Shown here one piece after another: positions 1-9,833 of a DNA stretch of 64,000 bases. The notes below the pieces were generated by a model. It was given only the letters and a program-made list of their open reading frames with translations, searched no databases and was not told the DNA's origin. This stretch comes from Acinetobacter sp. Marseille-Q1618. GTDB taxonomy: Bacteria; Pseudomonadota; Gammaproteobacteria; Pseudomonadales; Moraxellaceae. Within the stretch, counting starts at the first letter, position 1; each line of letters begins with the position of its first letter. A program made the position numbers and the translations under genes. The stretch is taken from NCBI RefSeq assembly GCF_902809855.1, contig NZ_CADDWJ010000001.1, positions 310,001-374,000 of the forward strand, in the 5' to 3' direction.

Positions 1-224
1 CAAGCCAGCAATTGTTGATGCATGGCAGCATCAAAGGCTTCACGATTCGGATACTGTTTGTGTTCAATGACTGCAGTATCGATGTTTGCATGTTGAGCAC
101 GTTGCAGTGCAAAAGCATCAGGCTTATTGGAAATCACACCAACAATTTTCCCTGAAAGATGAGCATCAATCAGGGCTTGTAAGTTACTGCCATTGCCTGA
201 AACCAGTACAGCAATTTTGATCAT
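1..224 (-). CDS. purN: Phosphoribosylglycinamide formyltransferase PurN (N-terminal part, cut by window edge)
   Basis: Transfers a formyl group from 10-formyl-tetrahydrofolate to GAR, the third step of de novo purine synthesis, in the cytosol. Only the first ~74 codons are in the window. They begin MIKIAVLVSGNGSNLQAL, the GNGSNLQ phosphate-binding loop typical of PurN, followed by a segment containing VGVISNKPDAFAL. The gene lies directly downstream of purM with a 6-base gap, a pairing common in gammaproteobacteria, so the two are probably cotranscribed. The rest of the gene lies to the left of position 1. Confidence 0.93.
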   Translation of the reverse strand, partial: MIKIAVLVSGNGSNLQALIDAHLSGKIVGVISNKPDAFALQRAQHANIDTAVIEHKQYPNREAFDAAMHQQLLA

Positions 225-230
225 AATGAC

Positions 231-1301
231 TTACGCAAAAACCACACGGATTTTTTCATCAGCGCCTTCAACAGATTCAGCATTGTCTTGGATTAAACCA
301 ATTTTCCATGCTTTTTCACCTTGTGCTGTTAAAACGTCAATGGTTTTTTCAGCATCCGCAGCATCTACAGCAATGACCATGCCGACACCACAGTTAAATG
401 CACGATACATTTCAAATTGTTCAACACCACCTTCTTTTTGAAGAAGTTTGAACAATTCTGGCCATTCCCAAGAAGCTTCGTTAATGACAGCTTGTGCACC
501 ATTTGGCAGTACGCGTGGTAAGTTGCCAGGTAAGCCACCGCCTGTGATGTGCGCCATAGCGTGAACATCAACTTGCTTAATCAGTTCTAGAATTGATTTT
601 ACATAAATGCGTGTTGGTTCCATCGCAACGTCAGCAAGTGGGCGACCATCAACGATTTGGGTCAAATCGACATTTTTTACATCGAAAATTTTACGAAGCA
701 ATGAGTAACCATTTGAATGTGCGCCTGAAGAAGCCACACCAATCAACACATCACCAGCTTTAACTTTAGAGCCATCAATAATTTTGCTTTGCTCAACCAC
801 ACCTACGCAGAAACCTGCTAAGTCGTAATCTTCACCTTCATACATGCCTGGCATTTCAGCAGTTTCACCACCAACCAATGCACAGCCTGCAAGCTCACAA
901 CCTTTACCAATTCCTGTCACAACATTTGCAGCAACATCGACATTCAAATGACCTGTTGCATAGTAGTCAAGGAAGAATAATGGTTCAGCACCACATACAA
1001 GAAGATCGTTTACACACATTGCCACCAAGTCTTGACCAATTGTGTCATGACGGTTTAAGTTCAATGCTAAACGTAATTTTGTACCAACACCGTCTGTGCC
1101 AGATACGAGAACAGGTTCTTCATAACCTTTAGGAATTTTACAAAGTGCGCCGAAGCCGCCTAATCCGCCCATTACTTCTGGACGAGTGGTACGTTTAGCG
1201 ACAGATTTGATACGATCGACAAGTGCGTCGCCCGCTTCAATATCGACACCAGCGTCTTTATAGCTTAAACCAGTGTTTGGGGTAGAAGTTGAGTTGCTCA
1301 T
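231..1301 (-). CDS. purM: Phosphoribosylformylglycinamidine cyclo-ligase PurM (AIR synthetase)
   Basis: Closes the imidazole ring: FGAM plus ATP gives AIR, the fifth step of purine synthesis. The 356-residue length is normal for the family. Recognisable motifs are [20 protein letters not shown] near the start, [13 protein letters not shown] (about residues 67-79) and [11 protein letters not shown] (about residues 143-153), part of the ATP-binding core. The ATG is preceded by a short purine-rich stretch, and purN follows 6 bases after the stop. It is divergent from the PerM-type gene at 1437, with about 135 bases between them for both promoters. Confidence 0.97.
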   Translation of the reverse strand: MSNSTSTPNTGLSYKDAGVDIEAGDALVDRIKSVAKRTTRPEVMGGLGGFGALCKIPKGYEEPVLVSGTDGVGTKLRLALNLNRHDTIGQDLVAMCVNDLLVCGAEPLFFLDYYATGHLNVDVAANVVTGIGKGCELAGCALVGGETAEMPGMYEGEDYDLAGFCVGVVEQSKIIDGSKVKAGDVLIGVASSGAHSNGYSLLRKIFDVKNVDLTQIVDGRPLADVAMEPTRIYVKSILELIKQVDVHAMAHITGGGLPGNLPRVLPNGAQAVINEASWEWPELFKLLQKEGGVEQFEMYRAFNCGVGMVIAVDAADAEKTIDVLTAQGEKAWKIGLIQDNAESVEGADEKIRVVFA

Positions 1302-1436
1302 ATTTGAAGTCTCCGCATTCGCGCCGAGATTATACCCGAATATACGAAACTCTTATGTTATTTCTGCACTAAAATGCTATCTTTATTCAAATATTTTACT
1401 TTCTATAATGATTAAACCTGAAAAAGGCGTGATTGT

Positions 1437-2636
1437 ATGCACGATCGGACATTAAAACGAATTTTCATTCTCGCAGGAATTGCACTGATTCTATGGGTTT
1501 TATATTTACTTAAACCTGTAGTGATCCCATTTGTTGGTGCTTTTTTATTGGCGTATTTGTTTAGTCCTATAGTTGAAAAGCTTGATAAATTTTTACCCCG
1601 TTGGTTGGCGATTTCGATTGTGTTCGTCGGTATTGGGATTGTCTTGACTTGGGCAATTTGGTTTGTTGTTCCTTTGGTTTGGAAACAATTAATTTATGCA
1701 CGAGACAGTATTCCAGCAGGTATTCATTGGATAAATTACACCTTTTTACCTTGGGTTTCACAAACCTTTAATGTAGAACGCATGGAGTTGGATACCGATC
1801 AGATCTCTAAAGTGGTCATGGATTATGTACAAACCAACTATAGTGCAGACAGTATTCAAGCAATGGCATTGAAAATTGCGCAGTCTGGATTGAGCTTTAT
1901 CTCTATTGGTGGAACCATTGTTTTAATTCCAATTATCGCTTTTTACTTCTTATTAGACTGGAATCGAATGCTTGCGAGTATGAAAGGCTTGATTCCTCGT
2001 CAGTATGAACAAGGTACGATGAGAATCGTAAATGAATGTCACAGTGTTCTAGGTGCATTTGTGAAAGGACAATTCCTTGTCATGTTTTTACTTGGTGTGG
2101 TTTATGCAGTAGGTTTGCAGTTGGTTGGTTTGGAAGTAGGATTGATCATTGGGATGGTTGCTGGGCTGTGTAGTATTATTCCTTACTTAGGTTTTGGTGT
2201 GGGAATTATCGCTGCCATTATTGCGGCGCTGTTCCAATTTGGCTTAGATTGGACACATCTGATTTTGGTTTTAGTGGTTTTTGGTGTAGGGCAAATTATT
2301 GAAGGTTATGTGTTACAACCTTTCCTATTGGGTGATAAAATTGGTCTATCTCCTGTAGCAGTGGTATTTGCTGTTTTGGCGGGTGCGCAGTTGGCGGGCT
2401 TTTTAGGAATGTTAATTGCTTTGCCTGTGGCAGCAGTTATTTCAGTATTGTTAAAACATGCGCGAGAATGGTATGAACGAAGCTCTCTCTATCGGAGTCC
2501 AACTTCAACGGTTGTCGTTGAAAATAATGGTGAAAGTCATACGGTTTCTTTAGAAAGTGAGCATGTCGATCTTGATCTTGAGATTAAAAACACGCAAGAT
2601 AATGCTGAAACAAAACCAAATAATGATCCACTTTAA
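1437..2636 (+). CDS. AI-2E family transporter (PerM-type membrane protein)
   Basis: A 399-residue polytopic inner-membrane protein with hydrophobic segments at the N-terminus (about 10-55), a central soluble part, and several helices between about 150 and 345. The pattern with GLCSIIPYLGFGVG and VLQPFLLGDKIGLSP is typical of the AI-2E/UPF0118/PerM family. Members are described variously as permeases or autoinducer-2 exporters; the substrate here cannot be read from sequence. The last ~55 residues are hydrophilic and acidic. hda starts 16 bases downstream, an arrangement seen in other gammaproteobacteria, so the two are probably one transcript. Confidence 0.85.
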   Translation: MHDRTLKRIFILAGIALILWVLYLLKPVVIPFVGAFLLAYLFSPIVEKLDKFLPRWLAISIVFVGIGIVLTWAIWFVVPLVWKQLIYARDSIPAGIHWINYTFLPWVSQTFNVERMELDTDQISKVVMDYVQTNYSADSIQAMALKIAQSGLSFISIGGTIVLIPIIAFYFLLDWNRMLASMKGLIPRQYEQGTMRIVNECHSVLGAFVKGQFLVMFLLGVVYAVGLQLVGLEVGLIIGMVAGLCSIIPYLGFGVGIIAAIIAALFQFGLDWTHLILVLVVFGVGQIIEGYVLQPFLLGDKIGLSPVAVVFAVLAGAQLAGFLGMLIALPVAAVISVLLKHAREWYERSSLYRSPTSTVVVENNGESHTVSLESEHVDLDLEIKNTQDNAETKPNNDPL

Positions 2637-2652
2637 GGAACAATGAAGACAT

Positions 2653-3363
2653 ATGCGTCAATTACAGTTGGATATAGAACCACAACTGGATGCCAAAATC
2701 AGTGATTTTTCTGGCCCAGGTTGGGGACCTGTAATTGATGCCGTCAGGCAACTACATGCTGGACTCATGAACCGCTTTTATATTTATGGTGGTGCTGGGA
2801 CAGGCAAAAGCCATTTATTGTCTGCGATCTGTGATTCTTATTTAGAGGTTGGCAAATCTGCAATTAAAGTTTCACTTTTAGAATTATTGGATGCGCCGAT
2901 TGAAGCGATTAGTGCTTTGGAAAGTTATGACTTGGTTGCATTAGATGATATTGAAGCGATTAGTGGTGTGCCACACTGGCAAAAAGCAGTTTTTCATTTA
3001 ATTAATAACAATAATGAAGGTGGAGGACAATTGGTCTTTTCATCTCGTTTTGCACCGATAGAATTAAAATTAGAATTACCAGATTTACAATCACGTTTAA
3101 CCCAAGCAGTCAGTGTAAAGTTGCCGAGTGGTCACTCTTATGCAGATCGGCAATCCTTATTGCATTCTGTACTTGAACGTCGGGGTGTACATTTTGACCC
3201 ACAAATAACGGAATATCTGCTATTACATGGTTCGCATCAAACCAGTACACTCTTACAATCTGTCGATCGCTTAGAAAAATTATTGAAGGGTGAGAAAACG
3301 AAACTTTCTCACGCAACGCTAAGACAAATCTACGCATTGATTGATGAGTACCGTCCACAATAA
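2653..3363 (+). CDS. hda: DnaA regulatory inactivator Hda
   Basis: A DnaA-like AAA+ protein that, with the DNA-loaded beta clamp, stimulates ATP hydrolysis by DnaA and so prevents re-initiation at oriC. The N-terminus MRQLQLDI contains a QLxL-type clamp-binding motif at residues 3-6, the diagnostic Hda feature. The Walker A loop GGAGTGKSH is at about 46-54 and the Walker B aspartates (VALDDIE) at about 98-99. It has 236 residues and lacks the DnaA C-terminal DNA-binding domain. It follows the PerM-type gene closely and ends at a short A/T-rich inverted repeat. Confidence 0.92.
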   Translation: MRQLQLDIEPQLDAKISDFSGPGWGPVIDAVRQLHAGLMNRFYIYGGAGTGKSHLLSAICDSYLEVGKSAIKVSLLELLDAPIEAISALESYDLVALDDIEAISGVPHWQKAVFHLINNNNEGGGQLVFSSRFAPIELKLELPDLQSRLTQAVSVKLPSGHSYADRQSLLHSVLERRGVHFDPQITEYLLLHGSHQTSTLLQSVDRLEKLLKGEKTKLSHATLRQIYALIDEYRPQ

Positions 3364-3380
3364 AATTCTTGAGAATTTTA
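3361..3380 (+). terminator. A/T-rich hairpin overlapping the hda stop codon
   Basis: The 9-base arms TAAAATTCT and AGAATTTTA are separated by two bases and overlap the hda stop. There is no long T tract, so it may be only a weak terminator. It lies between hda and the exported CSLREA gene, which has its own strong ribosome binding site (AAGGAGA, ending 5 bases before the ATG). Confidence 0.35.
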
Positions 3381-3469
3381 TCAAGCTGTGACAAAGTACG
3401 CACAAGGAATGTTAGCAACGCTTTATGCTGGCTCATAAGAAATAATTAAAAGAAATCAAGGAGACTATA

Positions 3470-5290
3470 ATGCTCAAACGGGGCATAGGCTTAGGATTAT
3501 TATGTATTACTGGTCATGCATTTAGTGCAAATATTGTGGTGACGACAACAGAAGACGTTGTTAAAGCAGATGACCAATGTTCCCTTCGTGAAGCAATTGA
3601 ATATGTCAATAAAGGCATGCCAGAAGCGGGTTTAAATGGCTGTGGTGGTAAGGAATCCACCGCTATAATCGAGTTAAAAGGTAAAGAGGAATATCTTTTA
3701 AAGCGTGAAATCCCGATTGCTCAAACTGTAGCAATTAAATCAATCTATGACACCAATGTCACCGATACTGAAAATAAAGCAGGTTTATTGAATGCTGTAA
3801 TCAAAGCGTCTGGTAATCACCGTCTTTTTAATATTAAAAAAGTCATTATACCGACAGGTGACCCTAAAAAAGATGAAGCCAATAAAGACACGAAAATTAT
3901 TGTTAATTTATCTGAATTAACTTTACAAGGTTGTGGTGCAAACCTTTGTGAAAAAACTGGTGGCTTAATATATAACAATGAACAACTCACAATTACTCAT
4001 TCTCGATTGTTAAATGGTACTGCTGAACAAGGTGGTGCTATTTATAATGCTGGAATACCTGATATTAAAAATTATAATTGGAGTTCAGTAAATATTGTTA
4101 GCTCCTTTATTAAAGGCAATAAAGCGACACAAGGTGGTGTAATCTATAGTGAGGCGCCACAATTTGCTGTATCTAAATCGGTAATTCGAGACAATGAAAC
4201 TACAAATACGAATGCCTCACTTTTCGAAGCTCAAGCACCATTTAGTGAGGAAGTTAGTAAAGGTTTGGTATTTGAAAAGGAATTTCGAGGCATATTTAAC
4301 AGTACTATTTTTAATAATAAAGGTTACGTGATTAAAGTCTTAGATGATATGCAAGTTAATAATATCACGATGATTTTAAATAGTATGGGGTTGATTGTGA
4401 ATGCCCCAAATAAAAAAGCCTATGTGGCCAACAGTATTCTTGCAAAGAATGGTTCACAAGACTGTAAAATTGTTGCAGGTGGTGAAGCTAACCGCATTAC
4501 GAATAATTTATATTCAGTCGGCTGTGCAGGTACAGGTGCACAGGCTTTAGGAGAGACTCAACTGATTGCAGGTGCTTCTACAGAAGGAAAATGTGACCTA
4601 AGTTCTAAAGGAATTTTATGCCCATATAATCCTGCTGAAGAGTCTGTTATCAGCTACTTCAAACCTCGTTTACTTGAAAGTTATAGAACTATTGCAGATT
4701 CTCCTATTGTAAATAAAGGTCTAGCAAATAGTGAGTTACTTGGTTGTTTAGTTGAAGATCAACGTAATAAACAAAGATTGGCAGATAGAAGTCTATGTGA
4801 TCGTGGTGCGATTGAATTAACAGTCGATACCAGTAATACATCTACAGTAGGTGAAGATATTATCTATGGTCAAACTGCCAAATTTAGTATTGCAAACCAG
4901 TTACAAGATGGTGAGTTAGTTACTCCAGCGCAATGTACAGCCTTATTCGGTAAACCTACTGATGGTACAGCTTGGAAACCAGGCTGTTTGAAAATTGTTC
5001 AGACCAATACTCCCTCTAAAGGGACTCTAAATATTACTCAAGATGGTGATATTACCTATGTGCCAAATGGTAATTGGCATGGTTCGGATGAGTTCCAAAT
5101 TAAAGTTGTAACGTCAACAACTTATTTTAATGACAATACAGAACCCTATATTGCGATTACTTCTCGAGTTGTACAGGATCCACCGAATACCTTTGAAGAT
5201 AAACAAGTGAAAACTTCAGGTGGTGCTGCGGGTATCATTGCATTATTGACTTTATTTGGATTGATCGGATTACGCCGAACTAAAAAATAA
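3470..5290 (+). CDS. Exported CSLREA-domain protein with GlyGly-CTERM sorting tail
   Basis: A 606-residue exported protein of unknown function. A signal peptide covers about residues 1-19 (GHAFSA/NIVV), followed by CSLREA at about 37-42, the name-giving motif of a domain found on surface proteins whose body is predicted to form a parallel beta-helix. Asn/Gly-rich repeats with GGAIYN and GGVIYS occur mid-protein. The C-terminus has the tripartite GlyGly-CTERM layout: a Gly-rich SGGAAG, one hydrophobic helix, then basic RRTKK. Such tails are processed by rhombosortase, a rhomboid-like protease, usually on type II secretion substrates. The family may correspond to rhombotarget A of Acinetobacter (from memory). 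A second member follows 11 bases after the stop. Confidence 0.8.
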   Translation: MLKRGIGLGLLCITGHAFSANIVVTTTEDVVKADDQCSLREAIEYVNKGMPEAGLNGCGGKESTAIIELKGKEEYLLKREIPIAQTVAIKSIYDTNVTDTENKAGLLNAVIKASGNHRLFNIKKVIIPTGDPKKDEANKDTKIIVNLSELTLQGCGANLCEKTGGLIYNNEQLTITHSRLLNGTAEQGGAIYNAGIPDIKNYNWSSVNIVSSFIKGNKATQGGVIYSEAPQFAVSKSVIRDNETTNTNASLFEAQAPFSEEVSKGLVFEKEFRGIFNSTIFNNKGYVIKVLDDMQVNNITMILNSMGLIVNAPNKKAYVANSILAKNGSQDCKIVAGGEANRITNNLYSVGCAGTGAQALGETQLIAGASTEGKCDLSSKGILCPYNPAEESVISYFKPRLLESYRTIADSPIVNKGLANSELLGCLVEDQRNKQRLADRSLCDRGAIELTVDTSNTSTVGEDIIYGQTAKFSIANQLQDGELVTPAQCTALFGKPTDGTAWKPGCLKIVQTNTPSKGTLNITQDGDITYVPNGNWHGSDEFQIKVVTSTTYFNDNTEPYIAITSRVVQDPPNTFEDKQVKTSGGAAGIIALLTLFGLIGLRRTKK

Positions 5291-5301
5291 CAGAAGGATG
5301 A

Positions 5302-7728
5302 GTGATGAAAAATTATAAAAAAGGAATATTGGCACTTATGGTTTTATCTGCAATGTCGTTAATGGCAGCAGAAGATAAAACAATTTATGTGACAACATTT
5401 GCAGATGAAAATGGTGAAAATCCAGACAAGTGTTCTTTGCGTGAAGCAATAACTGCAGCAGCAACGCATAAGGCATTTGGTGGATGTAATGCTGGGAAAG
5501 AACATGCTACTTCAACCAATATTATTCAATTGGAAGCTGGTGAATACAAATTAAATTCAGAATTACAACCGAGTTCTTCGATTTCAATTTTGGGTAAAGA
5601 CCCTTTTGATTATGAAAAAGTTAATGTGTTGACCAATGATTATCCTGCGATCACTGCTTCAAAAACCACAATTAATGCCCAAGGTTTATCACGAATTATA
5701 AATACCAATAATTCTAGTAGACCGAGTATTAGCTTATCAAATGTAAAGCTAGTGAATGGCTCAAGTAAAAATGAGCGTAATAATTCAGGGGGAGCACTAT
5801 ATCTAGGTGGAGATACCACTTTAAATAACGTCACGATTGAGAATGCAAATGCTCAAATAGGGGGGGCAATTTATTTAAGTGATGGTGGTAACTTAACCAT
5901 TAACAGTGGTGTATTCCAAGCCAATAAAGCTGTCAAAGGCAGTGTTTTGGCAATGACCTGTAATGATAATTTAGGTTATTCAAAAAGAACGATTGATATT
6001 TCACGTGCAAGTTTTTTAAATAATGGTTCTGCAGACAGTGAAAGTGCTTTTGCATTATGTGGACAACCCTCTACACAGTTTACAGCCAATACCATTGCTC
6101 AAAATATTGCCAATCCTAATGCCGGTAGCATTATTCAATTCAGTTCAACAGCCCCAAGTGGCAAAGTTCAATTAAGTGATCTTTCTAATTTGACACTGGC
6201 AAGCAATACAATTGTAAAAAACTCAGCGTGGGCAACATTTTTATATAATGGTCCTGCGACTAAGACATTGAGATATAATGTTTTAGCCTACAATGGTACA
6301 GGCAAGTCTTGTCGTTATGCAGACAATGATCTAGCAACGCTTAAGATTTTAAATTTATCCTTAGATCATAATGCCTTAGCTTTAGATGCTGCGAGTACAA
6401 ACGCTGAGTGTGAGCTGCCTGAATTGCTTAAAAAAGACATTACTCCAACGACAGTGGACTTAAGTAAAACTTCGTTTGAAACAGTACTGAGTGACTTACA
6501 AGTACCTTCACAATATACGAATTTCCAGCCAGTTTATTTCCCACGAGATCAAAAAACCGCCACAGATTTGGTTGATACAGGAATGTATGGTTGTAGTAGT
6601 CCTGATCAACGCGGTGTGGCGCGAGTTGATTCGGACAAAAATGCTGAAACCTCAGATAAATCAAATTCATGTGATATAGGCTCAACAGAGGTAATACGTT
6701 TAACCGCATTTAAAGCAGAGTTAAGCAATGACTCAGTAGTAGAGTTACTGGAGAATTATCAAGAAAATTTAGATCTGTTTAAAGAACTAATAGCGGATAA
6801 AACCACGAAACCTGAGCTTTTACCTTATTATCAAAAACAGAAAAACTATTTTGAAAATTTATTAACGGTAAAAACTAAACAGAAATATCGGACAATTTTC
6901 TTTGATCCATTTTTGACAAACTTACCACATGAAAATCTTCTATCGAATGGTGGACGAGAAATTAAACATTTAACTGCAGAGAACTATACAGTTACAGTAG
7001 TTGCAAAAGGCATAGGTAATATCAGTGGTAATACAGAAACCATTATTCCTGATAAAAATTTACATTGTGAATGGGATGCGGGTTTAGGTCTGATCAAAAT
7101 GTGGCGAGTGGATGATAATATTACTCCAACAGGGGATAAAGAATTCTGTCAATACACTTTGCAGCTTAAAACTGATTCAAGTAAAACCTCTTCTGCCTAT
7201 ATTTTAGGTACTTTTAATAATATTGCACCACTTGCCAAAAATGCTGAATTTACAGTAAAAGAAGGTTCAGATAAAAAAATAACAGTTGATTTGCTCAACT
7301 ATGTAAATGATGATGGTGATGGTTTGGTGAGCGCTTTAACGGCTGAGCAAAAGGAAAAATTACCTTATTATACAGATGCAAATGGGCAAGATTTGGCAAT
7401 TCGTATAACCACTAAGGTTGACCCATTAATTTTTAGTGCAGAGCGCAGTGGCCCATGTCCTGGTGAAGATCGAATTTATACTTGTTATGGTGGTAAAATT
7501 ACAGTCCAGCTAAAAAATACTTTAGATCCTTTTAGTTATAAATTTGGATATTCTGTCTATGATGCTGATGGTAAAATCTCTAATGAAGCAACTGTAAAAT
7601 TAAACAACACAGCAACATCAGACAGTGGTGTGCGTAATAGCGGTGGTGGTGCGATTGGTGGGTTTGGTATTTTGGGTTTATTCGCTTTACTTGGCTATCG
7701 TCGTTATAAAAACCAAAGTGCAAAATAA
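5302..7728 (+). CDS. Second exported CSLREA-domain protein with GlyGly-CTERM tail
   Basis: An 808-residue paralogue of the preceding protein in the same operon. It has a signal peptide (about 1-22, ending SLMAA), CSLREA at about 44-49, and a beta-helix-like middle with GGALYLGG and GGAIYLSDGG turns. A distinct C-terminal half includes a Lys-rich helical patch (about 475-530) and a later domain with VNDDGDGL. The tail is SGGGAIGG, a hydrophobic helix and RRYKNQSAK, again GlyGly-CTERM. Several Cys residues sit in the exported part, consistent with periplasmic disulfides. A strong terminator follows the stop. Function unknown; a cell-surface or secreted role is inferred. Confidence 0.78.
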   Translation: MMKNYKKGILALMVLSAMSLMAAEDKTIYVTTFADENGENPDKCSLREAITAAATHKAFGGCNAGKEHATSTNIIQLEAGEYKLNSELQPSSSISILGKDPFDYEKVNVLTNDYPAITASKTTINAQGLSRIINTNNSSRPSISLSNVKLVNGSSKNERNNSGGALYLGGDTTLNNVTIENANAQIGGAIYLSDGGNLTINSGVFQANKAVKGSVLAMTCNDNLGYSKRTIDISRASFLNNGSADSESAFALCGQPSTQFTANTIAQNIANPNAGSIIQFSSTAPSGKVQLSDLSNLTLASNTIVKNSAWATFLYNGPATKTLRYNVLAYNGTGKSCRYADNDLATLKILNLSLDHNALALDAASTNAECELPELLKKDITPTTVDLSKTSFETVLSDLQVPSQYTNFQPVYFPRDQKTATDLVDTGMYGCSSPDQRGVARVDSDKNAETSDKSNSCDIGSTEVIRLTAFKAELSNDSVVELLENYQENLDLFKELIADKTTKPELLPYYQKQKNYFENLLTVKTKQKYRTIFFDPFLTNLPHENLLSNGGREIKHLTAENYTVTVVAKGIGNISGNTETIIPDKNLHCEWDAGLGLIKMWRVDDNITPTGDKEFCQYTLQLKTDSSKTSSAYILGTFNNIAPLAKNAEFTVKEGSDKKITVDLLNYVNDDGDGLVSALTAEQKEKLPYYTDANGQDLAIRITTKVDPLIFSAERSGPCPGEDRIYTCYGGKITVQLKNTLDPFSYKFGYSVYDADGKISNEATVKLNNTATSDSGVRNSGGGAIGGFGILGLFALLGYRRYKNQSAK

Positions 7729-7741
7729 TTAAACCGCATTC

Positions 7742-7770
7742 AAAAAGCCAGTGTCCGCACTGGTTTTTTA
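7742..7770 (+). terminator. Rho-independent terminator after the CSLREA pair
   Basis: A stem of AAAAAGCCAGTG and CACTGGTTTTTT with a 4-base loop, followed by T-rich sequence. It closes the two-gene CSLREA operon. Confidence 0.85.
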
Positions 7771-7908
7771 TTATTGATTATTTTAAAAAATAAGCGTTTA
7801 CATATTTCTATATTTAAACGCTAAAAATTGTATTATAAGTTTCAATAAAGCTTGTATTTAACAAGTGTGCCACCCATACATAGATGTATATTTTTATATG
7901 ATTTTGCC

Positions 7909-8691
7909 ATGACCCAATTGATTACACTGACCCCTTTACAACATATTCAGATTGATTCTGAGGATTTGTTATCGATTAAACGTAATGATTTGGTTCCATT
8001 ATTGGATAATCAAAGTCGATTAAATTTGTATGCGGATCAGCTTATTCAAGCACAATCTGTTTTGTTAAATGGTGTTGATACACAATTAACTCAAAAGTTA
8101 AGTCAGGTTATCGCACAAATTATTGAACAATTGTCCAATTCACAAAAAAAATTAAAACAACGTAAATTTAATGCTTTGCAAAAGTGGCTAGGCTTAGATT
8201 TAGAGTTTAGCGCAGGGCAAGTTAAATATTTTAAAGATTTGGATGTGTTAATTCAGGAAGCCAATTATTTAAATCAAAAAATTGCAATCGAGATTCAAAA
8301 ATCTCAAGCACGTTACCAACAAGCTTTAGGCTTTCGTGAGCAAATGGCGAAATACATTCGTGCCGCACAGGAGTTTTTAGGAGAGTATCCTGCATTTGTT
8401 AAAAATAGACATCCATTAGATAATTTTGAAGAACGATTATCTAAAAAAATTCATACCTTAGAAACTTTACAAGCCAGTAATGATATTGCACTGACACAAA
8501 TGCAATTGACTCAACAATTGTCATTGAGTTTGATGGATCGCTTTAAAGAAGCGCAGCAAGTTTTGATTCCAGCATGGCAATATCATTTGAAACAAAATGC
8601 TGAACAACAGTCCATGACATCTGTACAAGAACTCGACAAAAGTCGTGAAAAATTAATTACATCATTGAAAAAATCATTAGAGCAGAAATAG
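7909..8691 (+). CDS. TelA-like coiled-coil protein (hypothetical, first gene of a three-gene unit)
   Basis: No firm family assignment. Starting at the internal ATG (MTQLITLTPLQ) gives 260 residues; an upstream TTG would add 19 residues with no supporting ribosome site. The protein is hydrophilic, largely helical and rich in Gln, Lys and Leu. Its C-terminal part (SLMDRFKEAQQVLIPAWQYH) lines up with MLVDKFYAIKNITLPAWKNQ of the next gene product, so it looks like a shorter divergent relative of TelA. It has no signal peptide or membrane helix. The next gene starts 9 bases after its stop, so they form an operon. Confidence 0.6.
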   Translation: MTQLITLTPLQHIQIDSEDLLSIKRNDLVPLLDNQSRLNLYADQLIQAQSVLLNGVDTQLTQKLSQVIAQIIEQLSNSQKKLKQRKFNALQKWLGLDLEFSAGQVKYFKDLDVLIQEANYLNQKIAIEIQKSQARYQQALGFREQMAKYIRAAQEFLGEYPAFVKNRHPLDNFEERLSKKIHTLETLQASNDIALTQMQLTQQLSLSLMDRFKEAQQVLIPAWQYHLKQNAEQQSMTSVQELDKSREKLITSLKKSLEQK

Positions 8692-8700
8692 GGTAGGGTT

Positions 8701-9816
8701 ATGACCGAGTTAGATAAAAATGCCATTGTTGAATCTTCTACAGATTTACAACAACGTTATGAGCAATTAAGTTTGAAAGAAATTGGATTAAATTCTGAAG
8801 ATTATAACGAAGTGCTGAATGCACAAAAAGAGTTACTGAATATTGACCATCATGCAGTTGCTGAATACGGCAAAAATATTGCGACTAAAACCTCATCCTA
8901 TACAGATGAATTATTAGATTTGGTTAAAAATAAAGACCTTGATGCAACAGGGCAAAAACTCAATCAAGTTGTGCAAGTTGCACAGCAATTAAATACCACG
9001 AGTATTTTAAATCAATCTAAAAATTCAGGCTTTTTTGGCAGTATTTTGAGTAAGTTTAAAGGAGCAAAACAAAGTTTTGATCAACATTTTAATTCGACCA
9101 AAGAGCAGATCGACAATTTAGTTAAAGAAATTGAAACTTCGCAAAATGGCTTAAAAGCACGTGTCAGCACATTAGATAAAATGTTTGACTCGGTACAAGA
9201 TGAATATAAGCAACTCGGCGTTTATATTGCGGCAGGAAAGTTAAAGCAGCAAGAATTACAGCAAGAAATTTCAACGCTTACGACACAAGAGCAAGATCAA
9301 CAAACCCATCAGCGTATCTATGATTTGAATCATTTGGCGAATAATTTAGAAAAACGGGTGAGTGATTTACAAGTATTGCAACAGTCTGCTATGCAAACAT
9401 TGCCGATGATTCGTATTATTCAATCTAATAATATGATGTTGGTCGATAAGTTTTATGCGATTAAAAACATCACTTTACCTGCTTGGAAAAATCAAATTAG
9501 TCTAGCGATTTCTCTACATGAGCAGCGTAATAGTGTGCAATTGGCAAATACCATTGATGATGCAACCAATGATTTATTAAAGCGCAATGCAGATTTGTTG
9601 CATCAGAACTCAGTCGATACCGCAAAAGCCAATCAACGTTCCGTGATTGATATTGAAACCCTTGAACATGTGCAAAATACCCTCATTAAAACTGTTAATG
9701 ATGTGATTCAAATCCAGAAAGAAGGCGTACAAAAACGTGAGGAAGCGTCTGAGCGAATTCGTGCTTTGCAAAGTAATTTGAAACAATTGGTTTTGGAAAA
9801 TACACATTCATCTTAA
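8701..9816 (+). CDS. Toxic anion resistance protein, TelA family
   Basis: A 371-residue cytoplasmic, mostly alpha-helical protein of the TelA/KlaA family, named after plasmid tellurite-resistance genes; many chromosomal members have no proven link to tellurite. The family signature is the stretch with NNMMLVDKFYAIKNITLPAWKNQI at about residues 240-264 (read in two parts) followed by a long C-terminal coiled coil. It sits between a shorter relative and a membrane protein, spaced 9 and 17 bases, suggesting three proteins acting together at the inner membrane. Confidence 0.8.
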   Translation: MTELDKNAIVESSTDLQQRYEQLSLKEIGLNSEDYNEVLNAQKELLNIDHHAVAEYGKNIATKTSSYTDELLDLVKNKDLDATGQKLNQVVQVAQQLNTTSILNQSKNSGFFGSILSKFKGAKQSFDQHFNSTKEQIDNLVKEIETSQNGLKARVSTLDKMFDSVQDEYKQLGVYIAAGKLKQQELQQEISTLTTQEQDQQTHQRIYDLNHLANNLEKRVSDLQVLQQSAMQTLPMIRIIQSNNMMLVDKFYAIKNITLPAWKNQISLAISLHEQRNSVQLANTIDDATNDLLKRNADLLHQNSVDTAKANQRSVIDIETLEHVQNTLIKTVNDVIQIQKEGVQKREEASERIRALQSNLKQLVLENTHSS

Positions 9817-9833
9817 TTTTTTAGGAGAATATA

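Noticed and set aside
878..1132. Open frames opposite purM, purD, mnmG, lysC and other genes
   Set aside because: They run antisense to clear conserved genes and show no motif, ribosome site or typical composition; treated as shadows.
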